Positions 19,769 to 24,081 of a DNA stretch of 24,081 bases are shown in pieces. A program made the position numbers and the translations under genes. Location: NCBI GenBank assembly GCA_000320545.1, contig ADNK01001319.1, positions 1 to 24,081 on the forward strand, in the 5' to 3' direction. This DNA is from Bigelowiella natans CCMP2755. Its lineage: Eukaryota; Cercozoa; Chlorarachniophyceae. Numbering within the stretch: the stretch's first letter is position 1; each line of letters starts with the position of its first letter. The notes under the pieces were generated by a model. That model saw only the letters and a program-made list of their open reading frames with translations. It ran no database searches and was not told the DNA's origin.

Positions 19769-20713
19769 CTCCGGAAGATTTTCTTTGGGAATTTTGGGGC
19801 AATCAACTAAAAGCCCTAAGAAAGGAGGAATGGATGTAGGCAGGGAGTTGTTTTAAGTCCGATACACAAATAGTTTTCAGGGAAAAACTAATGGTGGCAC
19901 CCTCTTCAATTGCAGATAGACTTTCAGCAATTTCCTCTTTAAGTCCAGCAGCGAGTGTACTTTCCAGAGCTTTATTGTAGGCACTAATCGCAACCTAACG
20001 GTGATGTAAGCAATGCACCGGGGCGATGATGATGAGTAAGGCGAATATGAATGCTCTCCCACCACGGAACCTAGCGTTAGCTTGGTCGGCAAAGAGAATT
20101 GATCGAAATCGTTACCTCGCACATTTTTTCTGTGTCAGTATCGCTTAGATTCCCGTCTTTATCTGCACCGTAAGCCTCCCAGATCTTATTGCAGCAAACA
20201 ACACGCCAATTTCACAGTTGTCAAGTTTAAGCAATTGGGTTTCGAACTTTTTAGCGTCATCAAGCTACACAAATTTAGTAAACCAACACCGCTTCAAGAT
20301 CCTCTTTGCATTCCTGGGTAACAAACAGACACCTCCTCACTGCACATCCAACATTAACAAACAAATGAGAGCAGCGATACTTACATCTGCAACTGCTTTC
20401 AATTCAGATTTCCGAAGCTCCTGCATCTTAGATCCATCGCCTTGAAGTACTGCCATCTGGGCTTCCCGCATGCTTCTCGTGAAGTCTCCGTCTTGCATCC
20501 TGGCCATTGCTTGCGCTCGCCCAGTCTTAAACACGCGCACCATTAGAGACCGCACTCCTGTGGAGAGCCATTGTTAAAATAAAGGCAGAGGACGAGAGTG
20601 GCGAGTACACCAAGAATAAACGACGACGTGCAAACGATGATACATGCTAGGCAAGCAGTAAGCGCACCTCCTCCTCCTTCTTCATTCTTGACGGATTTCG
20701 CTTCGTCGCTCAT
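18697..20713 (-). CDS. EF-hand calcium-binding protein, 7 exons
   Basis: Exons: 20713-20668, 20557-20385, 20264-20116, 19994-19901, 19372-19329, 19075-18967, 18884-18697, about 260 residues. A canonical EF loop is present, DENKDGKVSKDE (about 181-192). An earlier loop around 99-110 (GADKDGNLSDTD) has the right spacing but Gly at position 1 and Asp at position 12, so it is probably weak. The C-terminus is Pro/Gly/Lys-rich. It likely acts as a cytosolic calcium sensor or buffer; the partner is unknown. Exon 3 changes frame internally: either a 20-nt micro-intron (20204-20185, GT...AG) or a one-base indel in an A run. The exon 5 acceptor is uncertain: the better-looking TAG acceptor at 19386 breaks phase, while AAG at 19373 keeps it. 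A (TAC)n(TTC)n array fills intron 4. Confidence 0.8.
19662..19769. repeat. (TAC)n(TTC)n(TAC)n array
   Basis: About 108 bp of trinucleotide arrays, lying inside the 528-bp intron 4 of the EF-hand gene. Confidence 0.96.
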
Positions 20714-21034
20714 CGTGAGCGATAGTCAGCGGCGTCTGTGTCTGAGGTTATTAAGGCACTTTGTACTTACGACATGAAAACACGATGTCGTTGGTGTAAA
20801 TGGGCCATAAAATGCAGGTAAAACTACTGAATCCCGTTACTACCGGGATTCGTAGCCTGAACGGCCAACACAGTTGCCACACTCCCCCTCTTCATCAAGG
20901 TGCTTTTCCTGTGCGAGCTAGTAAGAAGAGGACGAGACGGAGGATCTTGCTTGCTGTCACCAGGCGGCGACATTTGAGCAAAGAGATTGCGGAGGATCGG
21001 TTGGGCAGGACGAATAGGCGACGGAAAGGCAGCC
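20714..21034. promoter_or_regulatory. Divergent intergenic region, EF-hand / RNA methyltransferase
   Basis: 321 bp lie between oppositely directed starts. Open frames here on both strands have no recognisable content. The promoter role is inferred from arrangement. Confidence 0.35.
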
Positions 21035-21624
21035 ATGACCCTCATTCTTCTTGCCTTCGCTGCAGCTATGAGTCTCCCCCATTCTGGCTCAAGACCACGA
21101 AGTGTGGGTTCTGGAAAACCACTATGGAGGCCACGAAGGGTTGCAGGTTTGCTTCGGAGCAGGTGAAGCGATACTATTTGAGTCACACCACCAACATCAA
21201 ACCACCTTTTAATACTCTCGTATAACCTTTTAGGCGCAGCTTTACTAACAGTGCTCGTCGTAATCGAGCAGACTCCTCATCCCCCCCCGGAAGCCGAAAA
21301 CGCTTCCAAGACACCAACCCACCATTGTTTCCCGATCTTGACGATTACGACATTACAATCTCAGAGCCATCATCAAAAAGTTCATCATCCAAGCCTGCTC
21401 AGGAAAAGCAGCATCGTACCGAACCGTTGACCGAAGGCGCACCAACATCCAACAAGGAACACAGTGATGATCGCAGATCATCTACTATCCCTAAGAGGGA
21501 TGCTAAAGGGATAGATTGCCCCCATTTCGATGTTTGCTCCGGGTGCAGTTTTAAGGATCATCTAGAGCACGTTCCAATCGCTAGTGCAGCAAAATCGTTC
21601 TTCGAGAAAGAGCTTGGGTCATAT

Positions 21625-21670
<46 letters not shown>

Positions 21671-22166
21671 CGTGTGTGTATATGTGTTGCATATCGGTGG
21701 TGACGTGCATTCACACATGCAGAGATGGTGACTGATATAGTTCGCCTGTGTTTATGCAGCTATTCTCCCTTTCACGCTCACATGTCCAACGCTTACGGCT
21801 GGCGCACACAGGTAGTAAGTGCTGCATTTAGTTGTTGTAGTGTGCTACTATCTCGTGATGAGGACACTGCATCAAATCATCTTATTTCCACTCCGAACTC
21901 CACAGGCTAAGCTTGCAGTCAGATCCACTTCCTCGATAGCAAGAAAAGATAAGAATAAGGTCTCAAACAGAAGAAAGTCTGGGTTAGTAACAATAGAATT
22001 AGGAGTAGTAGTAGTTGAAGTAGTTGTAGTAGTAGTAGTGTTGTCGCGGAGAGACAGTGGTAGATGCTGCAGAGCAACGTTGTTGAGTAGCAGCACATAT
22101 TGGATTAGAAGTAAATCCAAAACAATTACATCGTCTTCGACGGCCTAAAATGACACGTATATAATC

Positions 22167-22204
<38 letters not shown>

Positions 22205-23660
22205 ATATGTATATATTCTTCACAGCACGGAATACTACTTTCAAATATGCACTTATTCGTGCATTGGGCAATTACACAACCCCGTATTGTATATATCTGA
22301 TACGATGCTGCTTGAAGTCATTCACCCACTCTCCCTCGTTTCCACAGGAATTTAGAAATCGGCCTATTTTATGCGGGTTCGCACCAGCTCGTTACTATAC
22401 CCGATTGCTACGTGCATCATCCAAAGTCGGACAGGAAAGGGGGAGGGGGGGGGGGGGAAGAGGGAAAGGAGAGCAACAAATTATTGCACACAGCTACTAT
22501 CTACTTGTCGCGTATTAGCTGCTTGGTAGTTACTAAATCTTCTCCTACTCCTCCTGCTCTACAACTCGCCTGGAATAGTTACTCACATGCATGTACGCAC
22601 GTGTTGGAACATGGCTGCTTATTCTTCTTCCTTCCAACGTCGCTCCACAACCCGTGAGAGTAAGGTATTATGTTTGATTGCTACCGAAGGATAAATGAGG
22701 CGATACGATATGTCAAGGCAGCTGCCATTGCTTGTCGTATCTCCCCGTACGATGAGCGCTCTCGGAGAGGAAACTTGAGGTATTGGTGGCTTTTTTCACC
22801 AAGATTCTGCTGCTACTGCTGCTGCTACTGATGCTGATGATGATGATCTTCTCCTGATTGCCATCCTCAGGTACATTCAGCTTGCAGTACAGAGACACAC
22901 AGGAAAGGTATCGTTGATGGTGAGAAGAATGGAAATGGCCACGAGAGCATGGGCAACTAGGATGCAATGCCGTGATGATGATGATGATGATGATGATGAC
23001 GATGATTATAATGATGTAGAACATCCGCACTTTTCCTTCCCCTCCTGTCACCCGGCAACTCATCATCAACCTCATCATCCTCTTCATAGTCACATCTCCA
23101 CTATCTCCTGTTCGTAAACTAGCAGCTTCACCACCATCTCCTTAATTGTGTAGGTTCAGCTGACGTTAGTATGGAATGATGGTGGAGATGGTGGCGGTGG
23201 TGGCCGCTCCTCCTCCTCCTCCTCATCATCATCATCAACGTCATCGTACTCGCCAGTGCTCAATGCCTTCATCAGGGTGGGTAGCTAAGAGAGGCGGAGA
23301 AGGAAAGCATAAGAGATAGAACATACAAACCATGTGGTATTATATTACTACGCACAATGCCAGCAAACGCATAGAGAAATAGGATAACCTTTAAGTTGTC
23401 AGATGTAGAAAAGCCCGGACTACCACCATGATCATCATCATCATCATCATCATCGTCGTCGTCATCATCATCACCATATTCACCGTATTCAGCAACTTCA
23501 ACGGAGAGAGGGCGGAGGTACCATTTGGCACAGCGTGTGGGTAGTGAGCCTGATAATTATGAAAATGAGAATGATAAAAATGAGAATGATGATGATGATG
23601 ATGATGAGGCCTTCGAAGAAGAGCGCCTCTTTACAAAATATTTATTCATTTTCCCATCAA

Positions 23661-23696
<36 letters not shown>

Positions 23697-23796
23697 TGGT
23701 GTTGCTGTCGCTCATTACTCTCACATAGTGAAGTCCTTTCTTCTTGTCCTTTTCCTCCTCCTCCAACGGTATTCCTTCCTTATGTATTTCTCCTCG

Positions 23797-23847
<51 letters not shown>

Positions 23848-23916
23848 TCACATCTCTCTGCAGATCAACTTCAACACCATGCATAGCAATGCAATCTTTG
23901 ACTTCCGAAAAGACAG
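21035..23916 (+). CDS. RlmD/TrmA-family RNA (uracil-5-)-methyltransferase, N-terminal part (10 exons)
   Basis: Exons: 21035-21162, 21234-21629, 21760-21811, 21906-21982, 22348-22425, 22690-22779, 22871-22907, 23154-23276, 23493-23540, 23864-23916; all phases agree, giving 360 codons so far. The family methylates uridine in tRNA or rRNA using SAM. Visible: C138-x5-C144-x2-C147, the Fe-S cluster motif of RlmD-type enzymes; YGWRTQAKLAVR across exons 3-4; IGLFYAGSH; CYVHHPKINEAI across exons 5-6; VQLTLVWN; WHSVWINFNT across exons 9-10; and NAIFDF. The SAM-binding domain and catalytic Cys must lie beyond the window. The first 25 residues (hydrophobic LILLAFAAAM, then Ser/Arg-rich) look like an organelle targeting sequence. 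Exon 8 encodes a Gly/Ser homopolymer from a repeat. The exon 2 donor lies in a (GT)n array, so its exact end may slip. ATG 21035 is the first in frame after a stop at 20975. Confidence 0.9.
21628..21675. repeat. (GT)n microsatellite containing a splice donor
   Basis: Begins at the last bases of exon 2 of the RNA methyltransferase, so the donor GT is one of many equivalent units. Confidence 0.95.
22170..22201. repeat. (AT)n microsatellite
   Basis: About 16 units in intron 4 (21983-22347) of the RNA methyltransferase. That 365-bp intron otherwise contains only short GTA/GTT-like arrays. Confidence 0.96.
22445..22457. repeat. G13 homopolymer
   Basis: In intron 5 (22426-22689) of the RNA methyltransferase. 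Confidence 0.93.
22975..23003. repeat. (GAT)n microsatellite
   Basis: About nine units in intron 7 (22908-23153) of the RNA methyltransferase. Confidence 0.95.
23208..23237. repeat. Coding (TCC)n(TCA)n array
   Basis: Lies inside exon 8 of the RNA methyltransferase and is translated as about ten serines after a glycine run. Confidence 0.9.
23428..23473. repeat. (ATC)n(GTC)n array
   Basis: In intron 8, ending about 20 bp before the exon 9 acceptor of the RNA methyltransferase. Confidence 0.93.
23659..23696. repeat. (ATC)n microsatellite
   Basis: About 12 units in intron 9 (23541-23863); a shorter GAT array lies upstream at 23587-23607. Confidence 0.95.
23796..23847. repeat. (GTT)n microsatellite
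   Basis: About 17 units in intron 9, just upstream of the exon 10 acceptor of the RNA methyltransferase. Confidence 0.96.
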
Positions 23917-23938
23917 GTGCGGTACCACGACAAATAAC

Positions 23939-23957
23939 GGGGGGGGGGGGGGGGGGG
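23939..23957. repeat. G19 homopolymer
   Basis: In the intron after exon 10, running to the window edge. No further exon is visible in 23917-24081. Confidence 0.95.
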
Positions 23958-24081
23958 AGGAAAAAATAGGCAAGAGAGACCTCTTTTTCCTCCATACTCT
24001 CCTAAAAGGGACCCTAAAAAGTGTCTCCAAAAAATCCCTGAATAGCTCCCATAACATCAGGGGGAAAAAAATCAAAAAAGA

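Noticed and set aside
20800-21225. 141-codon plus-strand basic frame upstream of the methyltransferase
   Set aside because: Composition is non-descript, and its 3' portion overlaps the exon encoding the hydrophobic N-terminus in a different frame that splices in phase.
23400-23720. Regular short repeats resembling a CRISPR or minisatellite array
   Set aside because: They are plain trinucleotide microsatellites without unique spacers, in introns of a eukaryotic gene.
1-24081. tRNA, rRNA or other structural RNA genes
   Set aside because: I saw no cloverleaf, box elements or rRNA motifs. The only tRNA-like sequence is the 17-nt primer-site complement in the retrotransposon.

Overview
This is a gene-rich piece of a eukaryotic nuclear genome. 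Almost all coding sequence is split into short exons (about 30-170 bp) by GT-AG introns, many only 58-110 bp, that are packed with microsatellites. Long reading frames are therefore mostly misleading; I rebuilt the genes by joining exons whose splice phases agree and whose translations carry family motifs. A probable plastid-type lysophosphatidate acyltransferase, a hydrophobic N-terminus on an RlmD/TrmA-type RNA methyltransferase, and the intron style suggest a unicellular alga or protist, perhaps a stramenopile. That assignment is an inference and is not proven by the window. Layout: (1) 17-2454, minus: 5' part (9 exons) of a cathepsin C / dipeptidyl-peptidase I-like gene, running off the left edge. 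(2) 3076-8791, minus: a complete Ty3/gypsy-order LTR retrotransposon with two identical 326-bp LTRs, a 4-bp target duplication, primer-binding-site and polypurine-tract candidates, and one intact 1657-codon gag-pol frame. It landed between genes and lies in the same orientation as its neighbours. (3) 9357-13120, minus: a 15-exon 1-acyl-glycerol-3-phosphate acyltransferase (PlsC/LPAAT), complete except that its true N-terminus is uncertain. (4) 13833-14707, plus: a 3-exon phytanoyl-CoA-dioxygenase-like gene with an unusual His-x-Glu metal motif. (5) 15425-16246, minus: an intronless SGNH/GDSL-hydrolase-like gene with an internal N-myristoylation-type start. (6) 16369-17056, plus: a tentative 4-exon, 84-residue gene divergent from (5). 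(7) 18697-20713, minus: a 7-exon EF-hand protein with either a 20-nt micro-intron or a frameshift. (8) 21035 to the right edge, plus: 10 exons of an RlmD/TrmA-family RNA (uracil-5-)-methyltransferase, with the catalytic domain beyond the window. I see no operon-like logic. Genes 3/4, 5/6 and 7/8 are divergent pairs sharing short upstream regions; 4/5 and 6/7 converge. The strongest general signal is that simple repeats sit almost exclusively in introns or between genes and often begin exactly at a splice donor or supply the acceptor's pyrimidine tract; in two places a repeat is also translated.
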